A stretch of 64,000 bases of DNA from Delphinus delphis. Its lineage: Eukaryota; Chordata; Mammalia; Artiodactyla; Delphinidae. Within the stretch, counting starts at the first letter, position 1, and every line of letters begins with the position of its first letter. A program made the position numbers and the translations under genes. Of this stretch, positions 22,354 through 34,215 are shown in pieces. A model generated the notes under the pieces. The model saw only the letters and a program-made list of their open reading frames with translations. It was not told the DNA's origin and did not search any database. The DNA is taken from assembly GCF_949987515.2 (NCBI RefSeq), contig NC_082700.1:35861380-35925379 (forward strand), given 5' to 3'.

Positions 22354-25085
22354 AGAGCATTAAGCTCTAAGCATGCTTAGAATCTTGTTTTCTCACTTGT
22401 TATTTACTAACTCAGCATTTTGTGAAAGATTATTAGGTTATATGTAAAAGAGAAAAGGAGCCTGTTAGATAAATTTTGAAACACTATATTTAAAGGCAGA
22501 TTTCATAAGACTTCTGTATCTCGGAGCTTCTTAAAGCTTTGTATGTGTTGATGCATATCAGGAATCACCTGGTAAGTTATGTATAGTATAACTTTTCTCA
22601 AATCAGTTTGAATACTGATGTATATTTTTTCTTTTTAATGTATGTACAACATTTTATGGGTTTTTCTAAAGAATATACTTTGAAAAAACTACTTTAATAC
22701 ACTAACAAATGTACTGTAAATTCCAACTTAGGAAATTGAAATCTTCATGTTTTCATACTATTGATATTTGTCCTTTTGAGAAAAATAATTGTTTTGCTTC
22801 TCAAAATCCTTACTCTTTGCTCCTGGGTACTGTACTTCCACACTTCCTCATTTAACCATAATTTTTTAAGTCAATCTTCTTCATACCTAATCCTTAAATA
22901 TAGGAATTTTTGTAAAATTAAATTTCCAGCACCTTTTAAAAATTCTCTACATAATATATTTTTTTATTCTCACCAGTACACTTATTTTCTCTATATGCCT
23001 GGTTTCTATGTCTACAGTTTTATTCTGACTTCTTGATCTTTTGACTTTAATAAATTTTGGCCTATTTGTCTGATACCACCATCTCTATAAGCAAATTGCA
23101 ACATCCCAAATTGTGTTTTTTTCTAATCCTTTTCCAAATCTTACCTTCTATTGTCTCTATTATCAATCATCAAAATACTTTGTCTCTCAAACAAAAAATA
23201 ACGATATAGTTTTATTTTCTCTTTGTTCACACATAATATTCAACTGGACTCCACATTTTGCTGGGTTTTAGTGTTCCTTGAAATGTTTATTTTTAGTGCA
23301 ATCATACTGCTGTCCTGCTTCCCGTAAACATCCTTTACATGACTGTTAACAGGCTTTCAACTAGATTTTCTGCTTCAGGCTTTTGCTGAATAAATCCTTC
23401 TAGTGATGTCATGTCATGTGCATTACCCAATGTTATGTGCTGAATTCTGCACATGCTTTTCTCTAAATCTCTACTTGTTGAAAGTGATCCAGTAATTTTA
23501 TAATCACCACTTCCTTTCATGAATTCTTTTTTTAACTTTCCATTCAAAATAAATCACTTTCTTCTTGAGCCATCCAAAATTCTTTGTATTTCTACTGAGA
23601 AGAAATTTCTACTGCTGTGCTCATCATTCTACCCCTTGTAGGAAAACTAGCTTTTCACATTTCTGTCTGTCCTTTTAGACTGTAAGCAATATGCTGTTAT
23701 GTAAAATACTTGGATTTTGGGATAATACATACACTCTCTTTGTGACTTTGGGAATATAAAAACTTTTTGAGCCTTTGTTTCTTCATTTTTAAAAGGATAA
23801 TTTTTCCCTTAATTTAAATGACATAACATAGAACAGAATTTATAGCAGAGTGCTACAGTCCACTATATTTAAATTTCATGAACATTCCCAGTCTCCTTTA
23901 CACGTACTCCTCAGAACCTTTACAGAGCAGCCACATACTAGGTCCTTAATAAGTATTGTTGAACAAAAGAATGCAGCTACATTTTACTTCCATGAAAATG
24001 GAGATCAATATTTATTCCATATGACTGATGTTCTTTTCAGCACAGTGTCCTATAAAGACTTTAATTGTTAAGTCAGAAATAAAATTTTTGACAACAAAAG
24101 TATCACATTCGGTTGACTTTTCTAATCACTTCTTTCAATATAACTTTCCTTTTTTATATAAAATCATTTTTAAGAAGTCTCTTCATAACTCTAAGGCCAG
24201 ATAAAAATCATTAGCATTTATTGACCTTTTGCAGTAGTAATTTAATCTTTGGGAGAACAAAGTTGATTAATCACAGCTTGACATATTGAAATTTGGCATA
24301 ATTCTTTCCCAAAAGTGCTTATAGGGCAGCAAGTTATAGGGCATTCAGTGTAATAACTAAGGCATATATTACAAATAAAATGTGCTCAGAAAATCTTCCA
24401 GAAATTTAAGGTTACACATTTTGGTAAAGTTTTTCAATCTGGAATAGTCCTGCAAGTGTACAAGGAATTCAGCACATGCTTTAATCTTATACCTTCATCC
24501 AGACAATCCAGGAAAATTATGGTTAATAATTTAAAAGAAAGAAGACGGGGGAATATATAATAATGATGAAAGTTCAAAAGACATTATCTTTAAGTGAGAT
24601 ATTTTTAAAATATGGCCAACACTGAGAATATTCTCATTGAACAAACATTCAGTATCATCTCCTAAAAGACAGACTATGGAACACTAAAAACTGTACATTT
24701 CTGATTCCATTAGATAATCCTGTAAGTTTTCATCAATAAGATTAACTCATGGTAAACTTAAATTTGGAACTGAGACAGATGGGGAGAAAGAGACAGTATT
24801 GGAGGTTGCAGATTTTGCCAGAAGTGGTAAATTTCTTGGAGCTTTCCAAATCGCAGAAAAGTTTCTTATTTTAGAAGAAAGGCCACAGGTCTGGAACTGG
24901 TATTTGTAGCAGGAATCTTCTAATTTGGTAGGATGATTCTTAATTCTCCACTTTCTGAATGTGACAGGGAGGAGTTTCTAAAGAAAGCCATTTCAGTACA
25001 GTGGCTTTAGAAGTCAGAAGTTCAGTCTGGACTAAGTTTCTTCAAAAAGTCAAATGATTCATTGAATTATTTAAAACTATGTGAT
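22354..25085. other. Unannotated AT-rich sequence
   Basis: No gene recognised. 22520-22575 weakly recalls a MER5 fragment ('gatgcatatcaggaatcacctgg') but is too short to call. Confidence 0.4.
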
Positions 25086-25100
25086 AAATCTCCCTTTCTT

Positions 25101-25313
25101 TTCTATTTTTTTTTTTTTTTTCGGTACACGGGCCTCTCCCTGTTGTGGCCTCTCCCGTTGTGGAGCATAAGCTTCGGACGCGCAGGCTCAGCGGCCATGG
25201 CTCACGGGCCCAGCCATTCCACAGCATGCGGTATCCTCCCGGACCGGGGCACGAACCCGTGTCCCCTGCATCGGCAGGCGGACTTTCAACCACTGTGCCA
25301 CCAGGGAAGCCCC
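25101..25313 (-). mobile_element. CHR-type cetacean SINE, copy 5
   Basis: Reversed copy with a T-tail and 'cggtacacgggcctctccc' to 'ccaccagggaagcccc'. A perfect 15-bp target duplication (aaatctccctttctt) lies at 25086-25100 and 25314-25328. This and the low divergence mark a young insertion. Confidence 0.97.
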
Positions 25314-25328
25314 AAATCTCCCTTTCTT

Positions 25329-26532
25329 ATGCAAGCTGAAGTGGATTTTGTTCTCAGCTGTATTCTGACCAATACAAAATTGTGTCAGGGATTTCTTTAA
25401 CAACACTCAGACTGTGGAAATCTGGGTTTCATAATTTAAACAGCTAGGTTGGAAGAGATTCAAGCATGTGTTCACTGTGGATATAGGATAATGGCTATTC
25501 CTATTATACAGTGACAAAACAATTAAGTCATTATCTTTAGCAGTGAAAATGAAATTCCTATTGAAGGCCAGGGATTTGGCAGATATGGCAGCTGCTGTGA
25601 TAAAACCGTATGGTGAAAATAAAGCTTATCTCACAGGTTGTTAAATTATTTTCCTTTCCCAGTTTCACCTAGTCACTCATCTGAAAGCTAGCTGGTAAAC
25701 AGTGGGACCCTTTAATGTGCAATAGTACATTTGCTTAGAATCAAATAACACTAAATATCACAATCCTCTCAAAGCCTTTGGGCCTGTCTTGTCAGTGTAA
25801 GATGCCTCTCTGCCTTTGTTTTTGAAGGTTGTCCCTGAATATCGCATAATAAACTTATTTAAGGTCAAAACATCCCAGAATCTCCAAGGGATATTAGTTT
25901 TCCTTATCTCCCAATTCCATCATTTCTTATTGCCTCCAGACTTCAAACTGCAACTTGGTGAGCAAGAAAATATTTGATGAGAAAAATTTAACATAGTAAA
26001 TAATGCAAGATTTTAAATGCATGGTAATTTGAGAGAAATTAACAGATTATGAATTATATATACTAGTTTATGTATCTGAGAATGGTTTCATCTCTTTACT
26101 TGGTTAGTAGATTAAAGCAAGAATCAAATGCATTCTATGATTGCTGATATTGTGATGCTTGCAATTCCTTATCATGATAAAATAAAAGGAAACTCCAAAA
26201 TTTAAGAAGATATAAATGTTACAAAAATTAATGATGTGTGACTTATGTTACTATTCCATAATTATTTACCCAGTGGGCTAAGGAACTGTTTAATTCTCAA
26301 AAGATGTTGAGGAACATATCATATACATATATGATCAGTATCATTTTAAATACTGCAATAGTTGTTCTCTAAGACAGGAATAAATATGGGAGATGTTTGA
26401 AATTAGTTAATTGATTTCCATGGAGGTGATGGAATCCTCAAATGTCAGAGGTGAAGCAACCTGACCTAACATCTATAGGAAAAGCAGACACGCTTACCAT
26501 AATAGGTAAGATTAAAACTGGGATCGCTGTCA
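25329..26532. other. Unannotated sequence
   Basis: Nothing recognised. Confidence 0.4.
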
Positions 26533-27149
26533 TGTTACCAAGCAGGAGCCTATGAGGCCTTCCCCCCACTCCATATCCTCCACCTGCCTCTTGTCTATAG
26601 AAAAACTTTAGCCTCCTAGGCCTTCCCCAAGTTCCAAAGAGTATATTTAATCAGATAAGTGAGAAAATGTAGAAAGAAAGAAAAACAGTCAAGCAAGACA
26701 AAATAATAATGGTTTAGCTATTAAACAAAGCCAAGGACTTTTGTTCCTCCTTAACGGTTATAGATAATATTCTGAGCCATATCCTTCGAGCTGTTTTGCA
26801 GATGCTAAACCCCCACCAGGTGGGAAAAGTTAACTGTTTGCTACCCACAAGCACGTAGACCTCAGACCAGTTGGAACCATAAGGTTGATGATGTTGACTC
26901 CCTATTACCCCACACCAACCAATTAGAAGAATGTCCATGAGCTGATCACACAACCCACAGGCCTCACTCTGTCTTTAAAAACCTTTCCCTGAAAGCCTTT
27001 GGGGAGTTTGGACCTTTTAAGCACCAGCTGCCTGGTCTCCTTGCTTGGCACCCTGCAATAAATGCTGCACTTTCCTTCACCACAACATGGTATTAGTAGA
27101 TTGACTTTAGTGCACAGGACTGAGAGAACCCAAGTTTGGTTCAGTAACA
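26533..27149 (+). mobile_element. Solo LTR, family shared with 44995-45644
   Basis: 617 bases starting TG ('tgttaccaagcaggag') and ending CA ('ggttcagtaaca'), the usual LTR ends. In order: a mixed U3, a TATA-like 'ctttaaaaac' near 26973, a polyadenylation signal in 'cctgcaataaatgctgcac' (27053-27071) and a U5-like end. Flanks gtca (26529-26532) and gtct (27150-27153) agree at 3 of 4 bases, consistent with a 4-bp gammaretrovirus-type duplication. No internal retroviral sequence is adjacent, so it is a recombined solo LTR. Class ERV1-like is inferred. Confidence 0.85.
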
Positions 27150-27153
27150 GTCT

Positions 27154-28872
27154 CACTGTAATATTGGTGGTGACCAATTCTCTAACTGCTAATGACCATT
27201 CTCTAATTGCTATTCCAAGGACAGAAATAAATGACCAGCCATCTAAAACCATACTTTTTTGCATAATAAAAATATGAATCTAAGTCTAATTAAATGTAGA
27301 ACAGACATGCATCATTGCAATGGAGAGTTATAAATTTTCATCCAATTCCCAGACCCAGTTAAGTTCAGAAAGGCAGTGTCACTTGCTTGAAGGAAAGACA
27401 AGCAGGCAGGGATTTAAACTTAAATGAAAGATCTTATGTTAATATCTTAATTATGAACTGTAAGTCTTTCTCTTAGCCTTCTATCCAAAAAAAGTCTTGG
27501 CTGTATACCTGTGTAAATGTTCATTCAGGAGATAAACATTCCCAGTTATTTTACTGATTACTAGAGACTGTTTCTGAACTACTAGTAAACGTTTGTGGTC
27601 CAGACGTGATCTGGTCAAAATGGATTTTGGAACTGAATCAACCTCACCACGGGTTTTCTATATTCATCAACCCAGCCAATAAGTACTTTCCCAGATCCTG
27701 AATATATAAAAATAGATATACTCAGCAGTTAGCAGAAATATGGCCTTGGCTCCTTGACCTTAAAAGTAAGAGTAATTATTATAGAATGGGAGAAGTGTAA
27801 CCTCTAGAGCCAAACTTCCTCAGCAAAATAGCAAAGCAATAGCAATACTACTTTACTGAGTGAAGTGTATAAATAAGTGTTACTATTAAACTCTTAAAAG
27901 GTATAGATAACATATTCATATTTAACTCATCTGATTGGTCTGTACAGGAGACAGATGTGTCTTGCAAAACCATAGTGGAGAAAATTAATGCATCCCCTGG
28001 AAAGAAACCATCCATCTGCCAAAGGCTTTTTCTCATTCTCTAAGAGAAAACACCAGATGCAATTTGATTCAATCTTTCAGGAAACAGCAGTATACACTCA
28101 TTTTCCTACCATCTCTATTACATCGACTCTCCCGTCAAAGGTTCTAATTAACCCACAGGGACCCTGATCATTTCACTACCCCATACCGTAGCATATTGGT
28201 TTATGACATTTATAACACTGAGATCTGGTAGGAAGAAAGAAGCAGGAGCCCTGAATGACTTGATGATATACATGCCTCCTGGAGGCTTAGAGATAAGCCT
28301 CATGAAAATTCAGGAGTCTCCCTCCTGAGTGAAGTTTCCAGGAGTCACGCCATGTATGGAGGAGTGATGTCAGGCTAGTCCTTCCAAAGTGAAATACAGG
28401 TTGTGGCTCCATTCATCCACTCCTACTAAAAGAGAAACACAATATTGTTTTGGATTTTTTTTTCTTTTTTACTTTGGAAACAAGATATACCATAGATAGT
28501 GTACTGTTCTGACCCATTTTACTGAGTAAATTGAAGGACTATCGGCTTTTATAATAACCCAAAGCAAGAAATTGCACCCCGCCTTGTCAAAGATTCACTT
28601 CAACAGTCACAGTCACTAGTCGTCAGGACATTATGAACAAAATTAGAAGGGAAGCTGTAAACATCACAAGTATTTTTGAGACTGCAAGGCAAACACACAC
28701 GCAAAACACTTAAAATACAACTTAAATACTCTGTGTTTGTTTTGGAAAATAAAATTTATTGCTGCAAATTTAGAAATGTATATATAGAGAAAATAAAATA
28801 GAGAAGTGATACCTAAAGTTTACCAGTGTAAACTTCATAGATTTGAAGTGATAAATATTGGTAACAATTGAG
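27154..28872. other. Unannotated sequence
   Basis: Nothing recognised. Confidence 0.4.
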
Positions 28873-28890
28873 AAATAAAAAGATTAAATA

Positions 28891-29111
28891 GGGCTTCCCT
28901 GGTGGCGTAGTGGTTGAGAGTCCGCCTGCCTATGCAGGGGACACGGGTTCATGTCCCGGTCCAGGAAGATCCCACATGCCGCAGAGCTGCTGGGCCCATG
29001 AGCCATGGCTGTTGAGTCTGCTGCATCCGGAGTCTGTGCTCCGCAATGGGAGAGGCCACAACAGTGAGAGGCCCGCGTATTGCAACAAAAATAAATAAAT
29101 AAAATAAAATA
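28891..29111 (+). mobile_element. CHR-type cetacean SINE, copy 6
   Basis: Head 'gggcttccctggtggcgtag', end 'gaggcccgcgtattgc', and a tail that has evolved into AAATA/AAAAT units (29085-29120). A perfect 18-bp target duplication (aaataaaaagattaaata) lies at 28873-28890 and 29112-29129. A small internal change 'ctgctgcatccggag' is seen near 29018. Confidence 0.97.
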
Positions 29112-29129
29112 AAATAAAAAGATTAAATA

Positions 29130-31230
29130 AAGAGAGGAATATAGTAGCTCAAAAATACTGTAGAGACTACCCACAAAACTTTAAAATCCTTGTTTAGAGA
29201 TTGATACACAATACTTACTTCTACATGTGGATTGACTTGGAATGCTTATTGGTACTTGTATATATCAACAACTTTTTTAAAGTTTTACTCTCCTCTCACT
29301 TTACCTTTGTGCTTAACTCAGCCCAGCTACATGTGCAAAATGCACTCATCACCACCAGGAAGGACAAGGTTTTTCTTTGGTTTCTCTATTGTCCTTGAGA
29401 GACAATTCAGAGGTGGATTTTCATATTATATGCAGATAGTGATGAACGATAAATTATGTCACGTACGAGTCAATCATTATTATTTTCATATGAAGACAGG
29501 GAAATTTACTAATACAAGCTTTGGGCAGAGGTGATAACTATTTTTTTTTTTTTTTTTTAACTCAGGCAGAGAGTAAGCACCTAGCTATCCGGATTCTGAG
29601 TCACCACAATACTGACTTTTGAAATGGGCTCTCTCTGCCAGATTGCTCAACTTCTCTTTCAGAAAAGACTTTCTCTTAGATCATTCTTTCATCTTTGGGT
29701 TTCACTATATTCCATATATTCTAGTCACACTTATTCTTATCCTGCCATACAAATCTTTTTCACTTTATTTATTCACAATAATCTTTGATGGCAAGTGTAG
29801 CCCCAAAAGAGTGGATTGCTCAGTTTCACTGAAGTTATATCATTAAGGAAAGATAATTCTGCCTTACAGAAAGGTAGGGACATTTCATGCTTCCTAGGAA
29901 AATGGTCCAGGCAGCAATTCCTGGATACAAAGTTAGGGAGATATTTCCTTCTATGCAGGGAATTCAGTTCTTTCTATGTAAAACACCCAAAGTATTACTT
30001 CTAATCTACTAAGGTAAAGAAAACAATTATTTTTTCTTCACAAAACAATTTAAACATTCACATTCTTCTACAAAGTTAGATATTTTGGTGTTGTTTTAGA
30101 AAATCTGGACAGAATTTTCCTAATCTTAAGGAAAACATTTCTTTAGAAATTAAAGTGATATAGATTTTTCTGACATAATCTGGTAGTAATTTGAGAAGCA
30201 GTTTTTGAAGACTGAAATGTCTGCTTTTATAAATAAGATGTTACTTACATGAACTGAAATCTTTTTTTTTTTTTTTTTGGATTGAGAGCATAAATCAGTG
30301 GTATTAGAATTGTGTTGGATCTTGTATCAGATAAATGGCAAGTGAGGGAGGACAAGAGAATTTCTCCAGATAGTTCTTGTGACAACCACAAAGTGCTTTT
30401 GTCCAGAGATGAAGGCCAAGTGGTTACAGTTATCTATGAGTGCAGTGGAAAACAATTTGAAAAAACAATGGTACATAACATGCTGCATATTGTTGAAATA
30501 GACTGTTTCTTAAAAAATCACAAATAATATTTGTTAAAGCTACTCAAATTCGTGGGAAATAAAGGAACATGTTAATGATGTAAAACATTTTGTAAAATAG
30601 AGACATGTGAATTATATATTTTATAAAACAGAAACACAATATTGAAATACATTGCCTTTCTCTTTTTGATATAAAACAAAACTAAACCAAAACCAAAAAC
30701 ATGAAGGAATCATGATGCTTTAATTCAAACATCTCAGGTTATCAAATATATCTATGTGTATGCATATGTGTCTGCAGCCTTATATGTATGCACATGTACA
30801 TGTATGTGTTTATACACAGACACATACCTATATACAGATACACACACACGTACAAGTGCTTGATCATTTTGTTTCAATATACTGACTAATGTGACTGCTT
30901 AGACATTAGAATTTTGCTAACTCAATTGATTACACATTTTTCTTGGCATGGTTTCTAGGTACTGATATTTTGAGGCAGGTTTTTCTTCCATCATGAGAGG
31001 ATTCATTATATCTTGGTTTTAAATAGTTAATGTTTAAAAATAAATAAAATAGTTAATGTTAACATGTATAATTTTATTTCAGACAATGTATTAATCAAAT
31101 CCTTTAAGAGTGAGGTGCTAATTAGTCTTTAACTTTGAGCAAAGCATGTAGGAAATGCCCATGAAGGTATGATTAACAGGTCTTTGAGACATATAACTTA
31201 TGGTACTAATATGCAGATTGTTTGCTGATA
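29130..31230. other. Unannotated AT-rich sequence
   Basis: No gene recognised. 30740-30870 is rich in alternating TG/CA/TA steps ('gtatgcatatgtgtctg', 'catgtacatgtatgtg', 'acacacacgtac'), a degenerate dinucleotide region. The 71-codon frame at 30312-30527 shows no domain. Confidence 0.4.
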
Positions 31231-31240
31231 CCACTCTTTT

Positions 31241-31563
31241 CTTTTTTTTTTAATAAATTTATTTTATTTTTATTTATTTTTGGCTGTGTAGAGTCTTTGT
31301 TGCTGTGCGTGGGCTTTCTCTAGTTGCAGCGAGCGGGGGCTAATTTTCTTTGCAGCTTGCAGGCTTCTTTTTGAGGTGGCTTCTCTTGTTGCGGAGCACG
31401 GGCTCTAAGTGCGGGCTTCAGTAGTTGTGGCTCGTGGGCTCAATAGTTGTGGTGCATGGGCTTTGTTGCTCCGCAGCACGTGGGACCTTTCTGGACCAGG
31501 GCTTGAAACCGTGTCCCCTGCATTGGCAGGCGGATTCTTAACCACTGTGCCACCAGGGAAGCC
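31241..31563 (-). mobile_element. CHR-1-like long SINE
   Basis: Reversed, about 323 bases: an AATAAAT-type tail at 31250-31280, then repeating 'gttgcggagcacgggctc'/'agttgtggctcgtgggctc' units, ending 'gtgccaccagggaagcccc'. The tRNA-like head is the same as in the shorter SINEs, but the body is longer and older, as in CHR-1 of whales and hippos. Target duplication 'ccactcttttctttt' (31231) against 'ccactcttctttttc' (31564). Confidence 0.9.
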
Positions 31564-32030
31564 CCACTCTTCTTTTTCATGACTGTGATATCCATTTACA
31601 ATTATTTAACTGTGGTCTTTTTAAAATTTTGCTCCTTATATTTTTCTGAAGTGATGCCTCCTTCATGACATTTGTCTTTGACCATTGATAATAAGTATTT
31701 CTTTCATTATTTATTTTTGTGTATTTAATGAGGTATATATAGAATTTCTTAATATATGCATCATTATCACTTCTAAATCACTTCTATATAATTGTAATCA
31801 ATGTGCTTAATTTATTATTAATGAAGTTCCATAGGGTGTGATAAAACTGTCTAAAATATAGTCTGCTTTATATATGAAAACATGTTCATTAAAATTTGGA
31901 AGTAAATATTGTGTTTCCATTTTTACAAATGGAGAAAAAATATACTTCCATTTTTTTCTCTCCCTACATTTTCTTATAGACTTAGGGGATGGTGGCAAGG
32001 ATTAAAAATCTTCCCATGATATGTTAATAC
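31564..32030. other. Unannotated AT-rich sequence
   Basis: Nothing recognised. Confidence 0.4.
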
Positions 32031-33400
32031 CCCTAAGAGGGCATCAACTGTGGAAGAGAACTAAAGAACCAGACAAAATAAATTGTTCAGTTCATGGTAG
32101 CCAACTCCTGTTATTGGATATCTGAGTTAGCATAGAAAGCATAAGAATGAAGTAATTTTGGGGTCAGGAACAGCACCTATTCATGTATATGTACAGGCAT
32201 AACATCATGAATTCCCATTTACCAAGCTTGGTAAAACTATCACCTCTTTTGATCTTCAGCCTGAAAGCAGCAAGAAAAAACAGTGAGCCCCCAACATTTG
32301 AGGAGAGCATTTGGAGACTTGATAGAGAATTGACTATCTTGGATCTCTTCTACCCTAGACATGGGTAGAAGTTCATTTTTGATAAAGATGGATGTATATT
32401 CCAAAATATAAGTTGCTTCCCTGCATTCAGAGAAAAGAAGCATCACTCTCTAAAGACTTACAGAATGTTTGATTCACCTACACAGAATTTTATGTAATAT
32501 GTCAGGCCAGTGGATACATTTTATACAAGGAAGTTGCAGGAATGAGCCCAAGACCAAGAATACATAGTTCAGAATCCAAGAACTGGAAGCAGAAGTATTC
32601 TCACTTACCATCATCCTAGGGAGTGCTCTTGGGATCGATATCAGTGAAAGCAACAGTAAGGAAGCATGATTTAACAGAAGGAAAAATTAAGTTGTGTTAC
32701 ATTTAACAATAGCTTTGGATGGCCCAATGGAAAGATCCTTTTAGAGTTTCCCCATTTGGGGTGGAGAGAACAATTGGATACCAAGAGAAAGACTTGATCC
32801 TGAGTTAGGCAATTCAGTGACTCATTTGGGAAATGTATGCTTCATAGTACTGCACCTCTTGGTTTTATAAATTTGAAGGTTCTTTATTCCAGAGAAGAAA
32901 CACTTCTATCATGAGACATCTAGCAAGAGTCTCGTTTAATCAGAGGTACTGCTGTTTCCTAGGCCTTTTCAAAGACTTTGTGTCAATGGTCCAGTAGGCA
33001 GAAAGGGAACTTGTCATCTTGTCCAGGAAAAATGAATCTGATTATCAAGAGTAGGTAGAGGGGTAGATTGGAATGCATTTCACATCCAGGCAGGCCATTT
33101 TGATGCTTTTTGGCAATTCTTGACTAATTTTGATGTTTAATGGATAAATCCAGTAGCACTGACCTAAGATCATGTGATTCATATTTCAGCTTTCTCAGAG
33201 AGGAGGGTAGGTCATGCCATCAGGTATACCACCAAGACCATCAGAAGTTCTGGCTTAGCATAAAGGGAATCTAAAATAAATAGTGAAGGTGTTGTCAAAC
33301 CCAGGTCCATGTGCCCAACACACAGTGAGGCCAAAAAATCTAAAATAAGAAATGGGGGATGTGGAAAGGATTTTGTACTGGGAGGGGCCCTGAGGGTCTT
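32031..33400 (-). mobile_element. ERV-derived sequence including an LTR, reversed
   Basis: The composition differs from the surroundings. On the minus strand the segment starts at 'tgaaaccaagcaag' just after a polypurine tract (see next entry), the position an LTR 5' end would hold. A minus-strand AATAAA lies within 'ctggaataaagaacc' (about 32890). The region 32480-32860 looks like retroviral internal or composite LTR text that I recall only as generic ERV sequence. No open viral frame survives. The right-hand boundary is firm; the left is uncertain. Confidence 0.5.
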
Positions 33401-33690
33401 GCTTGGTTTCAATCATCCCTTTTCTTTGATAGTCCTCAATCTTGAGGAAAACAGGCATTGGACAAGAAAGGGAATAATGTTTGGGGTAGAGAAGTTAATC
33501 ATAAAGTTGGCAGAGGAACTTGGTTTTAGGGGAATTTGGTTTCATAGGGGAATTTTGACTATCAATTGTTGCCCCAAGATCAGCTGCAATGTCAGGGTCT
33601 CTAGTTTAGCATCTAACCTGTCTCTTTTACATTTTACTCAAAAAATGGGCCATCAGAATGCTGAAGGAACTCTCCTAGGAACCTAAGTGA
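33401..33690 (-). mobile_element. ERV pre-LTR internal segment with polypurine tract, reversed
   Basis: Minus-strand reading gives retroviral 3' internal sequence ending in a polypurine tract 'aaagaaaagggatga' immediately before 'tgaaacc'. The segment 33395-33550 is the reverse complement homologue of 40296-40430, sharing 'ggacaagaaagggaataat', 'gttaatcataaa' and 'ggcagaggaact'. The 125-codon plus-strand frame is antisense to it and is not a gene. The frame is broken and incomplete, so no viral protein is expected. Confidence 0.65.
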
Positions 33691-33699
33691 AGAATAGAT

Positions 33700-34085
33700 C
33701 TGAATAGTATAAGACGTGGAAAGTGGAGGATGCTATGACGTCCTTATTACTCCTGTTACTGAGAGTAAAGCCAGAACATTGCTCTCAGCTATCAAGTCTC
33801 TTTTGGACTTTTTCCTTAATGAAAACTACATCATACATCTTTTCTTGAGCAGCTTGAATTCAATTAATCAGCACAGGTTGTAAAGACACAGTCCCCTCAC
33901 CCAAATTGGAATAAGTCTGAAGGAGACTCCCCATTGGGCCAGCCACATTAGTATTGACTATGCACTACAGCTCTGCCCAGTCCTACTTCTTTATTTTCTC
34001 TTTCACAGATGTATACATCTAATAAATCTCTGGGGGGCTAATTTCCATCTCATTGTCTGCTTCCTTAGCAACCCAACTTAAAGCA
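33700..34085 (+). mobile_element. LTR-like 3' end, unclassified
   Basis: Ends 'catctaataaatctctgggg' then 'atctcattgtctgcttcc' and 'caacccaacttaaagc', text typical of an old mammalian LTR or other terminal repeat with a polyadenylation signal. The family is uncertain. Confidence 0.4.
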
Positions 34086-34089
34086 CTTA

Positions 34090-34215
34090 TAAGAAATTCA
34101 TTATGTGCCCAACAAAATTCTAAATATTTTACATATGTAAATTGATTTAATAGAAATACATATAAAAGCATGCTATTTAATAGATATCATCTAGATAAGA
34201 ATATAGACATGTATA
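34090..34215 (+). mobile_element. MIR SINE fragment
   Basis: 'ttcattatgtgcccaacaaaattctaaatattttacatatgtaaattgatttaat' follows the MIR 'attatgtgccaggcactgttctaag...ttacatgtattaactcattta' line. Confidence 0.6.

Noticed and set aside
22520..22575. Possible MER5 fragment
   Set aside because: Too short and too diverged to separate from chance.
30312..30527. 71-codon frame with mixed composition
   Set aside because: No domain, no start context, no splice evidence and no homologue I recognise.
33309..33686. 125-codon plus-strand open frame
   Set aside because: It is antisense to the ERV pre-LTR segment, and its similarity to the frame at 40280-40495 reflects the shared repeat, not a coding gene.
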